A stretch of DNA of 64,000 nucleotides from Albitalea sp966211955 (GTDB taxonomy: Bacteria; Pseudomonadota; Gammaproteobacteria; Burkholderiales; Burkholderiaceae_C). The position numbers were made by a program, and so were the translations under genes. Shown one piece after another: positions 51,288-60,120 of the stretch. Below the pieces are notes generated by a model, which ran no database searches, was not told the origin of the DNA, and saw nothing but the letters and a program-made list of their open reading frames with translations. The stretch is taken from the NCBI GenBank assembly GCA_966211955.1, contig CBIHOF010000016.1, forward strand, positions 70,614 to 134,613. Reading direction: 5' to 3'. Each line of letters begins with the position of its first letter. The first letter of the stretch is position 1.

Positions 51288-51748
51288 TTGCCGGCCTCCT
51301 TCATGACGGTGCCGGACATCTTCATGGGCTGCTGGCCGGCGCGCTTGAGCGCTTCGCCGGCTTCGGGCGGCATATAGTTCTCATCGTGCTTGGCGAGCAC
51401 TTCGCGCGCGACGAACACGCCGTCGGTGCCGACCTGGCCTTGCGCCACGACGCCCTTGCCCTCCTTGAAGAGGTCGGGAAGGATGCCCTGGTAGCGCACG
51501 GGAATCGTCTTCACCGTGTCGGTGACGAGAAAGCTCACCGTGACGCCATCGCGCTTGAGGCTGCCTTGCTCGACGAGCCCGCCGAGCCGGAAAGTGCGGC
51601 CCACCGGCGCCTCTTTCGACGCCACCTGGGAGGGCGAATAGAAGAACACGAGGTTGCTCTGGAAGGCGTTGAGCACGAGGGCGGTGGCCACGCCGACAGC
51701 GGCCACGATGCCGCCGATGATGGCGAGGCGTTTCTGGCGGGGTTTCAT
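51284..51748 (-). CDS. ccmE: Haem chaperone CcmE
   Basis: CcmE carries haem covalently on a His between CcmC and CcmF. The 154-residue protein has one N-terminal transmembrane helix (LAIIGGIVAAVGVATALVL) and a beta-barrel with VRYQGILPDLFKEGKGVVAQ. The haem-binding motif KHDENYMPP near residues 127-135 has the essential His. ATG 51748 (MKPRQKRLAII) is canonical. Overlaps with ccmD and ccmF are four bases each. Confidence 0.96.
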   Translation of the reverse strand: MKPRQKRLAIIGGIVAAVGVATALVLNAFQSNLVFFYSPSQVASKEAPVGRTFRLGGLVEQGSLKRDGVTVSFLVTDTVKTIPVRYQGILPDLFKEGKGVVAQGQVGTDGVFVAREVLAKHDENYMPPEAGEALKRAGQQPMKMSGTVMKEAGK

Positions 51749-51924
51749 GAGTCGTTGTCCTGGGTTTCGGATGCTTCGACGGCTTGCGAGGCGGCGCGTT
51801 CCCTGCGGCGTGCAACGAACCAGGGTTCGGCCAGCATCAGCACGGCGCTGACGGCGTAGGCGCCCCACACGTACAGCCCGTAGCCGCCCATGTCGAAGAA
51901 CTCGGAGGCACTGTGCCAGTTCAT
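51745..51924 (-). CDS. ccmD: Haem exporter protein CcmD
   Basis: CcmD is the small membrane subunit that releases holo-CcmE from the CcmABC complex. It has 59 residues, one helix (YGLYVWGAYAVSAVLMLAEP) and a basic tail ARRRERAA. It starts MNWHSASEFFDMGGYG, as expected, and overlaps ccmC and ccmE by four bases each. Confidence 0.93.
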   Translation of the reverse strand: MNWHSASEFFDMGGYGLYVWGAYAVSAVLMLAEPWFVARRRERAASQAVEASETQDNDS

Positions 51925-52712
51925 GCGTGGCGCTCCTTGCGCGAGATCAGCTGCTGCACCCAATCGGCATGCGATTCGCGCTCGATGACGATGGCCCGCG
52001 CCCGCATGAACACCACCGCGAAGGCGTAGGCCCAGAAGGCGAAGGTCATGATGAGCATGGCGGTGAGCATGGTGTGGGCCATCTTGGGCGCGGCCGTCAT
52101 GCTGATGGTGGCGCCCTGGTGGAGCGTGTTCCACCAGCGCACCGAGAAATAGATGATGGGCACGTTGACCGCTCCGATGATGGCCAAGAGCGCACCGGCC
52201 TTGTCGGCGCGTCGCACGTCGTCGATGGCCTCGGTGAGCGCGATGTAGCCCACGTACAGGAAGAGCAGGATCAGCTCGGACGTGAGCCGCGCGTCCCACA
52301 CCCACCAGGCCCCCCAGGCCGGTTTGCCCCAGAAGGCGCCGGTCCACAGCGCGATGAAGGTGAAGAGGGCGCCGGTGGGCGCGAGCGCATGCGAGAGCAT
52401 CGACGCCATGCGGGCGTTGAAGGCCCAGCCGATGGCGGCCCAGAAGGCCATGGCCAGGTAGATCACCATCGACATCCAGGCGGCAGGGACGTGGATGAAG
52501 ATGATTCGGTAGGACTCGCCCTGCTGCGCATCGGTTGGGGCGACGAAGAAGCCGATGTAGAGCCCGGCGATGCTCAGCACGATGGTCGCGGCCCACAGCC
52601 ACGGGATGAGCGCGCCGGCCAGCCCGTAGAAGCGCGAAGGCGCGGCGAAGGTGAAGAACCGCAGGGGCGCTGCGTTGGCAGTGGATGCTGGGGCGGTCAT
52701 GGGTCTGCTCAT
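51921..52712 (-). CDS. ccmC: Haem exporter/CcmE-loading protein CcmC
   Basis: CcmC loads haem on CcmE. The 263-residue membrane protein has six helices and the WWD haem motif WGAWWVWDARLTSE near residues 134-147, with conserved His in FIHVPAAW and in RWWNTLHQG. The start could be ATG 52712 or ATG 52700 (MTAPAST); the ribosome site is weak for both. It lies eight bases after ccmB. Confidence 0.96.
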   Translation of the reverse strand: MSRPMTAPASTANAAPLRFFTFAAPSRFYGLAGALIPWLWAATIVLSIAGLYIGFFVAPTDAQQGESYRIIFIHVPAAWMSMVIYLAMAFWAAIGWAFNARMASMLSHALAPTGALFTFIALWTGAFWGKPAWGAWWVWDARLTSELILLFLYVGYIALTEAIDDVRRADKAGALLAIIGAVNVPIIYFSVRWWNTLHQGATISMTAAPKMAHTMLTAMLIMTFAFWAYAFAVVFMRARAIVIERESHADWVQQLISRKERHA

Positions 52713-52720
52713 TCAGCGGA

Positions 52721-53389
52721 TCATTCTGCGGAAATGCGCAAGGCCGCGGCCGCAGCGGGCGGCGCGGTCAGCGCGGTGAAGATCAGCAAGGCGCCAAGTA
52801 TCGAATAGTGCGCCATGCTCGATTGCCCGGCCTCGACAGCACCCACGGCGCCCGTGCCGAAGATGAGGGCGGGAATCGACAGCGGCAACACGAGAAGAAT
52901 GATCAACACGCCCGCGCTGCGCAAGCCCAGCGTGAGGGCGGCCCCTACCGCGCCCAGCAGGCTGAGCGTGGGCGTGCCCAGCAGCAGCGAGACGGTCAGC
53001 GCGGCGATCGACGCGGGGTGCATGTCGAACAGCAGGCCGAAGAGCGGCGCGGCGACGGTCAGCGGCAATCCGGTGAGCGTCCAGTGCGCGGCCGACTTGG
53101 CGACGGCCACCACCACCGCGCTTTCGCCGGTGAGCAGCATCTGCTCGAGCGAGCCGTCGGCATGGTCTTGCGCGAAAAGGCTGGTGAGCGACAGCATGGC
53201 CGCCAGCAGCGCGCAGACCCAGACGACGCCCGGCGCGATGAGCCTCAGCGTGTCGTGTTCCGGGCCCACGCCCAGCGGGAAGAGGCTGACTGCCACCACG
53301 AAGAACACCACCGGCAGCAAGGCCTCGATGCGCCGGCGCATCGCGAGCCGGATGTCGCGCAGGAAGAGGGCGAGGAAGAGCGATCGCAT
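52721..53389 (-). CDS. ccmB: Haem exporter membrane subunit CcmB
   Basis: CcmB is the ABC membrane subunit of CcmABCD. The 222-residue protein starts FLALFLRDIRLAMRRR and has six helices, with the family blocks LSLTSLFAQDHADGSLEQML and PLSIPALIFGTGAV. It follows ccmA with a 7-base gap. Confidence 0.95.
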   Translation of the reverse strand: MRSLFLALFLRDIRLAMRRRIEALLPVVFFVVAVSLFPLGVGPEHDTLRLIAPGVVWVCALLAAMLSLTSLFAQDHADGSLEQMLLTGESAVVVAVAKSAAHWTLTGLPLTVAAPLFGLLFDMHPASIAALTVSLLLGTPTLSLLGAVGAALTLGLRSAGVLIILLVLPLSIPALIFGTGAVGAVEAGQSSMAHYSILGALLIFTALTAPPAAAAALRISAE

Positions 53390-53396
53390 GCGGGCG

Positions 53397-54062
53397 TCAG
53401 CGGCTCGGCGCGTAGGCGTCGAGGTCGATCTCGACGGGCGCGAGGCGGGCGCTGTCCAGCGGCAGGTGGCTGGTCAGCAGCACGCTGCCGCCGCGGGCGA
53501 CGTGGCCTTCGAGCAGGTCGTTCAGCCGGGCGATGCCGTCCACGTCCAGCGCATCGAAAGGCTCGTCCAGCACCCACAGCGACGGGCCGGGCTCCACCGC
53601 CAGGCGCGCCAGCGCGACGCGTCGGCGCTGGCCTTGCGACAAGGTGCGCACGAAGGCGTTGCGGCGGGTGCCCATCTCGAGCCGGGCGAGTGCTGCGTGG
53701 GCGATGGCGGCGTCGCTCGGGCGGCCGTGGATGCGCAGCAGGAACTGCAGCGCCTCGGTCACGGTGAGGTCGTCCTTGAGTGCGTTGGCGTGGCCGATGA
53801 AAACGAGCCGGTCTCGGAAGTCGCTGGAGCGGCGCACGGGTGCGCCGTCGGCCGTCACCTCGCCATGCTCGGGCGTCGACAGCCCCGCGGCCAGGCGCAG
53901 CAGGCTCGTCTTGCCGCGGCCGTTGTGCCCACGCAGCCAGACGATGCGCCCGGGCGGCAGTTCGAGGTTCAGGTCCTGGAAGAGAAGCCGCGTGCCGCGC
54001 CGGCAGGCCAGCGAGGCGGCGTGGAGATGCGGTGCGGCGGTGGCGACTGGAGAGGTGGACAA
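53397..54062 (-). CDS. ccmA: Haem exporter ATP-binding protein CcmA
   Basis: CcmA is the ATPase that drives release of holo-CcmE. The domain has Walker A GHNGRGKTSLL, a signature LSQGQRRRVALARL, Walker B LWVLDEPFDALD and the switch His in LTSHLPLD. The start is uncertain. TTG 54062 gives a 221-residue protein of family length (LSTSPVATAAPHLHAASLAC). ATG 54152 or 54179 would add N-terminal sequence without support. It is first in ccmABCDEFGHI and diverges from the apbE operon. Confidence 0.92.
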   Translation of the reverse strand: MSTSPVATAAPHLHAASLACRRGTRLLFQDLNLELPPGRIVWLRGHNGRGKTSLLRLAAGLSTPEHGEVTADGAPVRRSSDFRDRLVFIGHANALKDDLTVTEALQFLLRIHGRPSDAAIAHAALARLEMGTRRNAFVRTLSQGQRRRVALARLAVEPGPSLWVLDEPFDALDVDGIARLNDLLEGHVARGGSVLLTSHLPLDSARLAPVEIDLDAYAPSR

Positions 54063-54549
54063 AAGCAGGCGGTGGACAAGCGAAACGGCGATTGTCGTTG
54101 CAAGCGACGGGCCACAAGCATAGGGATGTCGCCGGAGGCTGATGTGGGTCATCGGAAGGGGGAGCCGTCGTCCCGGCACGTGGCGGGGTGACGGCTGCTT
54201 CCTGGCGTCGCTTCCGAGGAGATTTGGGATCGATTTCCCAAAGGCGCCAAACCCCTGTCACGAACCCAAACACACCCGCTGTTACAAATGACGCAACTGC
54301 ATGCGGCGCAGCACAAAAACCGTCACCCGGACGAGCGTTACACATTGCAAGTGATGTCTGGACTGCCAACTATTGACGCCTTTCCCAGCCGGCGAGCAAC
54401 GAACATGCGTCAACCGGCCCGGCACGTGAACTGCGTGTTGGTTGCCAGGGGTTCCATGCGTCCGCCAAGACGGGCCATGCGGGAGAACCCCGAGAGCACG
54501 GGCAGTACACCAACCGTCAGACCACCAACATTCGGGGGACTCCTTCGTC
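54063..54549. other. Divergent intergenic region between ccmA and apbE
   Basis: About 490 bases without a convincing gene, and lower in GC than the flanks around 54240-54400. It must hold promoters for the ccm operon (minus) and the HzsA-related operon (plus). A weak plus-strand candidate is TTGCAA (54345-54350) with AACTAT 17 bases on. An inverted repeat TTGACGC/GCGTCAA (54373-54379 with 54407-54413) could be an operator or hairpin. GGGGGA before 54550 is the apbE ribosome site. Confidence 0.45.
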
Positions 54550-55563
54550 ATGATCGGCACCGCCAAGGCCACGAGGTTCGGCACGCGCGTCTACGGCACC
54601 GGCCGTTCGCGCACTGCTGCATCCGCCGCCCATGGTGACTGGTTCAGCCGCGAGGAAGCGATCATGGGCACCGCCATCAAGGTGGAGCTCTGGGCCACGA
54701 GCCGCGACGAAGGCGAGGCCGCGATCGATGCGGTGATGGCCGAGATGCACCGCATCGATGCCGCGATGAGCCCGCACAAGCCCGACTCCGAGCTCTCGCG
54801 CATCAACCGCGAGGCTGGCTCCAGAGCCGTGCCGCTCACCGACGAGATGTACCGCCTCGTCGAGCGCTCCATCGAGTTCTCCAACCTGTCCGCCGGCGCC
54901 TTCGACATCACGTATGCGAGCGTCGGCCAGCTCTACGACTATCGGGCGGGCGTCGCCCCGAGCGACGATGACATCGCCGTCGCCCGCCAGGCCATCGGTT
55001 ACCGGCAACTGCAGTTGGACCCGCGCGAGCGCAGCTTGCGTTTCGGCCGTGAAGGCATGCGCATCGACCTCGGCGGCTTCGCCAAGGGCCATGTGGTGGA
55101 CACGAGCACGGCCATCCTCAGGCGCCGCGGCATCCGCCATGCCTTCGTGAGCGCGGGCGGCGACAGCCGCGTCGTCGGCGACCGCCGCGGACGTCCCTGG
55201 ACCATCGGCATCCGCGACCCGCGCCGCGAAGACGGCGTGGTCGCGGTGCTGCCCCTTGAAGACGTCGCCATCTCCACCTCCGGCGACTACGAACGCTTCT
55301 TCGAGAAGAACGGCGTTCGCTGCCACCACCTGATCGACCCGCGCACCGGCCGTTCGCCGGCCAGCGTCCACAGCGTGACCATCCTCGCGGAAGACGGCCT
55401 CACCACCGAGGCGCTGTCCAAGTCGGTGTTCGTGCTGGGCGTGACCCAAGGAATGCAACTCGTGGAATCGCTGCCCGGCGTGGACGCCGTGGTCATCGAT
55501 GCCGCGGGACAACTTCATTACTCGACCGGGTTGCAGGGCGCTCGCCCTCAAACCAGGCAATAA
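54550..55563 (+). CDS. FAD:protein FMN transferase (ApbE family)
   Basis: ApbE enzymes move FMN from FAD onto Thr/Ser of target proteins such as NqrC and RnfG. The 337-residue protein has GTAIKVELWA near residues 39-48, LSAGAFDITYASVG, DLGGFAKGHVVD near 174-185, VSAGGDSRVVG and LIDPRTGRSPAS, the Mg- and FAD-binding blocks. No signal peptide or lipobox is visible, unlike most Gram-negative ApbE, so it may act in the cytosol or be Tat-like. It is first in the HzsA-related operon, 40 bases ahead of it. Confidence 0.9.
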   Translation: MIGTAKATRFGTRVYGTGRSRTAASAAHGDWFSREEAIMGTAIKVELWATSRDEGEAAIDAVMAEMHRIDAAMSPHKPDSELSRINREAGSRAVPLTDEMYRLVERSIEFSNLSAGAFDITYASVGQLYDYRAGVAPSDDDIAVARQAIGYRQLQLDPRERSLRFGREGMRIDLGGFAKGHVVDTSTAILRRRGIRHAFVSAGGDSRVVGDRRGRPWTIGIRDPRREDGVVAVLPLEDVAISTSGDYERFFEKNGVRCHHLIDPRTGRSPASVHSVTILAEDGLTTEALSKSVFVLGVTQGMQLVESLPGVDAVVIDAAGQLHYSTGLQGARPQTRQ

Positions 55564-55603
55564 CCACAAGTCGCTCGTTCACGGGAACTCGACAGGAGCA
55601 CAC

Positions 55604-58603
55604 ATGAAACATCTCGGAGGATTGGGCGCGCTCGCGCTCTTGATGGCTGCCACGACCGCGGGCCTCGTCGCCTGCGGCGCCGGCAGCAACGGCACGGATG
55701 CGGCCACGGTCACGGTGCAGGGCGATGTGCCCATTGCCTACGTGATGCGCGCCAACACGATCAGCATGAACCCGACCAACGGCGCGCCCTCGGCCGCCGG
55801 CGGCGACCTGCTGATCCGCGAGAAGTCTTCGCCCACCGCACCCGAGCACAACATCACCGCGTCGATCACGCAGGGCAAGGGCGATGCGTCCGACCCCGAG
55901 GTGTCCTACGACGGCAAGAAGATCATCTTCTCGATGAAGTGCCCGGCGTCCAACACCTCCACGATCGACGGCGGCCCTGCCTGCACGGGCCACTGGAACA
56001 TCTGGGAATACGACATGACGAAGGGCGGCCTGACCGGCGGCACCTTCAAGCGGCTCACGAGCTCCGCCAACGACGACGACGTCGACCCGGCCTACCTGCC
56101 GGCCGGCCGCGGCTTCGTGTTCAGCTCCAACCGCCAGACCAAGTCGCACATCAACCAGGCACTGGGCCAAAGCTACTACGCGCTCGACGAGTACGAGCGC
56201 GAGCGCGTGTTCAACCTGCACACGATGGACGCCGAGGGCAAGAACATCACGCAGATCTCGTTCAACCAGAGCCACGACCGCAACCCGGTGGTGCGCCCGA
56301 ACGGCGACATCATGTTCTCGCGCTGGGACCACGTCGGCGGCCGCAACCACTTCAAGGTGTTCCGCGCCAAGCCCGACGGCACCGACATGTTCGTGCTGTA
56401 CGGCGCGCACAGCGACGGCAACAGCTTCCTGCACCCGCGGGACATGGACCCCAAGGGCAAGTACAACGGCTACCTCACCTCCGACCTGATGCCGCTGTCA
56501 CGCACGCATGAAGGCGGCGCGCTCGTCTTCGTCGACGCGGCCAACTTCTCCGAGCAGGACCGCCCGATCAACCCGAAGGTCACGGCCACGAGCGGCCAGC
56601 AGCAGGTGACGGCCAAGGCGCTGAGCATTGGCGGCGGGCTGTCGCAGTACGGCCGCATCACCACCCCGTACCCGCTGTGGGACGGCACCGATCGCGTGCT
56701 CGTCGCCTACAAGCCCTGCGAGGTGACCAAGGACGGCGTCGAGACGCTGTGCGCCAATGTGCCGGCCGCCGACCTCGCCCGCCTGACCGAGATGGAGCGC
56801 ACGGATGCGGAAATCGCCGCCGACACGCTCAAGGACAACGTCCGCCCGAACTACGCGATCCACATGTTCGACCCGGCCACGCAGGAGATGCGCATCGTCG
56901 CCGCGCCCCCGGCCGGCTTCATGTACACCGACCCGGTGGCCATCATGGAGCGACCCGAGCCGAACGTGGTCGACCCCATCAGCCTGGACCCGGCGCTGGC
57001 CGCGGCCAACATGGGCCTGCTCGAAGTGCGCAGCGTCTATGACACCGACGAACTCGGCCGCATGGGCGACAACGTGCTCACCGCCGCCGACCTGCCGGCC
57101 GGCTGCACCACCGCCATCGCCAAGACCACGCCGACCGATCCGAACGACACGCGTGCGCAAGTCGCCGACATCGCCAAGATCAAGGACCCGGCGGACAAGG
57201 CCTACGGCTGCGCGCCGGCACGCTTCATCCGCGCGGTGCGCGCCGTGCCGCCGGTGCAGAGCTCCATGGGCCTGCGCAGCGCCATCGGCGAAACCGACTT
57301 CGAGATGCAGCAGGTGCTGGGCTACGCACCGATCGAGCCGGACGGTTCGTTCAAGCTGCAGGTGCCGGCTGACACTCCGATCGCGCTTGCGGTCGTCGAT
57401 TCGCAAGGCCGCGCCTTCCAGACGCACACCAACTGGATTCAAGTGCGCCCGGGCGAGCGCCGCACCTGCGACGGCTGCCACAGCCCGCGCCGCGGCGGCG
57501 CGCTGAACTCGGGCAACGTCGCCAACAGCGTGCCCGCGGGCGCGATGGATGCGCTCAACGCTGCCCACCAGTCTGGCGAGACCATGGCCGGCACCCGCAC
57601 GCGCCTGAATCCGGCGCTGCTGGCGCTGTCGCCGGAAATGATCTACGACGACGTCTGGGCCGACACCACCAAGACCGGCGTCGCCAAGCGCGCATCGATC
57701 GAGATGCGCTACAAGGGCAACACCGATTCGACGCAAGACTTGCAGACGGCCGTGCCGGTGAACGGCGTCATCAACTACCCCGAGCACATCGCGCCCCTGT
57801 GGACGGTGAGCCGCGGCGCCGCCGGCGTCAACACCTGCACCAACTGCCACAGCGACCCGGCCAAGCTGGACCTCTCGTCCTCCATGTCGGGCACCGGCCG
57901 CCTCGCGTCCTATGAACGCCTGATGGTGGGTGACCCGGTGATCGATTCAGCGACCGGCCTGCCCAAGACGCACATCGAGGAAGGCGTGCCGGTCATCGAC
58001 CGCCAGCCGGCGCTCGTGAGCACCATGGCCAGCGAAGGCAATGCCGACGGCCTCGCGCGCCAAAGCCGCCTCGTGGAAATCCTCTGGGGCCAGACGCTCA
58101 AGGCCGGCGCCGACGCATCCACGACTTACCCTGCGCCCCCTGGCACCGCGCCCGACCATTCGAAGCTGCTCAACGCGGCCGAGAAGCGGCTCGTCGCGGA
58201 GTGGATAGACACCGGCGGCAAGTACTACAACGACCCGTTCAACGGCGCGAGCGGCGTGCGCATGGTCAACCCGCTGAGCCAGGCCACCTTTGAGTCGACG
58301 GTGTACCCGATCATCAAGAACACCTGCGCGACCAGCTGCCACCAGGCGATCGGCAGCGACGGGAAGACGACGGGCACCACCTTCCGCCAGAACCGCTACG
58401 TGCTGACGGGCGACGTCGAGGGTGACTTGAACGTCACGCTCACGATGATCTCGGACGTCTGCAAGCCGGCGCAGAGCTTCCTGCTGAAGCGGCCGTCTAC
58501 CATCCCGCACCCGGCGGGCGCCGCCTCGCAGGCGCAGGCCGTCCTTCCGGTGGGCAGTACCAACTACAACACCATCCTTGCCTGGATCCAGGCAGGCTGC
58601 TGA
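55604..58603 (+). CDS. HzsA-related multihaem lipoprotein
   Basis: A 999-residue lipoprotein. The lipobox LVAC follows MKHLGGLGALALLMAATTAG. Residues about 80-330 hold PD40-like beta-propeller units (DPEVSYDGKKIIFSMKCP, GFVFSSNRQTKSH, NPVVRPNGDIMFSRWDHVGG) of the type annotated HzsA-related, after the hydrazine synthase alpha subunit. Haem motifs are CDGCH near residue 622, CTNCH near 745 and the unusual CATSCH (CX3CH) near 907. The latter part also resembles cytochrome c domains. The ribosome site is AGGAG. Related proteins occur outside anammox bacteria, so hydrazine synthesis is not implied. Its partner may be the next lipoprotein. Confidence 0.8.
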   Translation: MKHLGGLGALALLMAATTAGLVACGAGSNGTDAATVTVQGDVPIAYVMRANTISMNPTNGAPSAAGGDLLIREKSSPTAPEHNITASITQGKGDASDPEVSYDGKKIIFSMKCPASNTSTIDGGPACTGHWNIWEYDMTKGGLTGGTFKRLTSSANDDDVDPAYLPAGRGFVFSSNRQTKSHINQALGQSYYALDEYERERVFNLHTMDAEGKNITQISFNQSHDRNPVVRPNGDIMFSRWDHVGGRNHFKVFRAKPDGTDMFVLYGAHSDGNSFLHPRDMDPKGKYNGYLTSDLMPLSRTHEGGALVFVDAANFSEQDRPINPKVTATSGQQQVTAKALSIGGGLSQYGRITTPYPLWDGTDRVLVAYKPCEVTKDGVETLCANVPAADLARLTEMERTDAEIAADTLKDNVRPNYAIHMFDPATQEMRIVAAPPAGFMYTDPVAIMERPEPNVVDPISLDPALAAANMGLLEVRSVYDTDELGRMGDNVLTAADLPAGCTTAIAKTTPTDPNDTRAQVADIAKIKDPADKAYGCAPARFIRAVRAVPPVQSSMGLRSAIGETDFEMQQVLGYAPIEPDGSFKLQVPADTPIALAVVDSQGRAFQTHTNWIQVRPGERRTCDGCHSPRRGGALNSGNVANSVPAGAMDALNAAHQSGETMAGTRTRLNPALLALSPEMIYDDVWADTTKTGVAKRASIEMRYKGNTDSTQDLQTAVPVNGVINYPEHIAPLWTVSRGAAGVNTCTNCHSDPAKLDLSSSMSGTGRLASYERLMVGDPVIDSATGLPKTHIEEGVPVIDRQPALVSTMASEGNADGLARQSRLVEILWGQTLKAGADASTTYPAPPGTAPDHSKLLNAAEKRLVAEWIDTGGKYYNDPFNGASGVRMVNPLSQATFESTVYPIIKNTCATSCHQAIGSDGKTTGTTFRQNRYVLTGDVEGDLNVTLTMISDVCKPAQSFLLKRPSTIPHPAGAASQAQAVLPVGSTNYNTILAWIQAGC

Positions 58604-58618
58604 CGACTCACAAGAACG

Positions 58619-59266
58619 ATGAAGAAGTACGAGCCGATTTCACGACGTACCGGACGCTCCCGCCACCTGGCCGCTGCCTGCGGCCTGGCGGTGGCCGCAG
58701 CCTTCGGGCTTGCCAGCTGCGGCGGCGGGGGCAACCCGCTGGGCAATCCGGACACCATCCAGAACCCGCCGGGACAAGGCGGGCAGAAGCTGTCCTTCAT
58801 CTACTTCCAGAAGTGCATCAACCCGATCTTCCTGGCGCAGCTGCAGACCAACATCAACGGCACCATCGCCAACAACACCTGCGCCGGATCGGGCTGCCAT
58901 GACACCGTGACCGGCACCGGCGGCGCGTTCCGCATCGTCCAGGGCGCGCAGCCGGTGGACCTGGCCGACCCGGCCAACACGCCCGACGTCGTTCGCGTGA
59001 GCGACATGTACAAGAACTTCTACTCCGCCCAGGGCGAGGTGGTGAACGGCTCGCTCACGCAAAGCCGCCTGCTCGCCAAGCCGCAGCTGCTCAACGTGCT
59101 GCACGGCGGCGGCCTCATCTTCACGAGCGCGAGCGACCCGAACGTGAAACTGCTGTCGTACTGGATCACTCACCCCGTGCCGACCGGGCAGGACGAGTTC
59201 AGCAGCGCGGCCAACGTGATGTTCACGCCACCCGACGCCGCCACCGGTAGCTGCAACACGCAATAG
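58619..59266 (+). CDS. Small lipoprotein with CX4CH haem-like motif
   Basis: A 215-residue lipoprotein (lipobox LASC after a basic, hydrophobic signal sequence; then CGGGGNPLG). It has a conserved-looking region SFIYFQKCINPIFLAQLQ and the motif CAGSGCH near residue 88, a CX4CH haem site of the type System I (Ccm) can mature. VNGSLTQSRLLAKP and ISYW-like features at the end resemble the C-terminal domain of the upstream protein. It lies 15 bases after that gene. No family name is certain. Confidence 0.7.
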   Translation: MKKYEPISRRTGRSRHLAAACGLAVAAAFGLASCGGGGNPLGNPDTIQNPPGQGGQKLSFIYFQKCINPIFLAQLQTNINGTIANNTCAGSGCHDTVTGTGGAFRIVQGAQPVDLADPANTPDVVRVSDMYKNFYSAQGEVVNGSLTQSRLLAKPQLLNVLHGGGLIFTSASDPNVKLLSYWITHPVPTGQDEFSSAANVMFTPPDAATGSCNTQ

Positions 59267-59325
59267 TCGCCAAGAGTCCCTGCTAGCCCCCAATAACAAC
59301 GACTGTCTTTTCGCAAAGCTCTCTC

Positions 59326-60102
59326 ATGAATGTTCGTGCTTGTTGTCTTCGGCTGCTGCTTGCTGCTCTGACGAGCCTCGGCATCGGGCAGGCCGCGATG
59401 GCGGAAGACACCGCCTCGCTGCCCACGCCCACCACCGAGCAGGTGCAGATCACCGACCCCTTCATCGAGCTGCACACCGGCCCGGGCCGCGGCTACCCGG
59501 TGTTTTTCGTGGCGGCGCGCGATGAGTGGATCACCATCGAGATGCGCCACACCGATTGGTACCGCGTGCACACCGCGGGCGGCAAGGTGGGCTGGGTCAA
59601 CCGCAAGCAGCTGGAGACCACGCTCACCGCGGCCGGCGGCGCCAAGACCTTCCGCGACGTGGTGCTGGACGACTACCTGAACCGCCGCGTGCAACTGGGC
59701 GCGGCCATCGGGCGCTTCAAGTCCGAGCCCATGCTCAAGCTGTGGACGAGCTACCGACTGTCAGACACGATCAGCGTCGAAGGCACGGTCGGCCAGGTGC
59801 AGGGCCTGTACTCGGGCACCGACTTCTGGCACGTCAACCTGACGATGGAGCCGTGGTCCGACAAGCGACTGTCGCCCTTCTTCGGCGTGGGCTTCGGCAA
59901 GTTCAAGAACTACCCGAACATCAGCCTCGTGAGCGCGGTGGACACCAACGCGAAGCTCGCCAACGCGAGCGTGGGCCTGCGCTACTACCTGACCGAGCGC
60001 TTCATCATCCGCGCCGACTACAGCATCTACACCGCCTACATCGCCGACACGCGCTCGGGTGAATACCGGGCCGTCACGGCGGGCCTGTCGTTCTTCTTCT
60101 GA
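59326..60102 (+). CDS. SH3-domain outer membrane beta-barrel protein
   Basis: A 258-residue exported protein with a signal peptide (LRLLLAALTSLGIGQAAMA). Residues about 35-95 form a bacterial SH3-like domain (FIELHTGPGRGYPVFFVAA, then VGWVNRKQL). The rest, about 100-258, is an outer-membrane beta-barrel ending with YRAVTAGLSFFF, a terminal Phe. The barrel matches the small 'outer membrane beta-barrel domain' group found in myxobacteria and proteobacteria. It is followed by a paralogous barrel after 18 bases. Confidence 0.82.
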   Translation: MNVRACCLRLLLAALTSLGIGQAAMAEDTASLPTPTTEQVQITDPFIELHTGPGRGYPVFFVAARDEWITIEMRHTDWYRVHTAGGKVGWVNRKQLETTLTAAGGAKTFRDVVLDDYLNRRVQLGAAIGRFKSEPMLKLWTSYRLSDTISVEGTVGQVQGLYSGTDFWHVNLTMEPWSDKRLSPFFGVGFGKFKNYPNISLVSAVDTNAKLANASVGLRYYLTERFIIRADYSIYTAYIADTRSGEYRAVTAGLSFFF

Positions 60103-60120
60103 TATTCGAGACACAACAAC

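Noticed and set aside
55604..58603. Calling the operon a hydrazine synthase/anammox locus
   Set aside because: Only an HzsA-related protein is present. HzsB/C-type subunits and hydrazine dehydrogenase are absent from the window, and the other genes are flavin, barrel and thioredoxin proteins.
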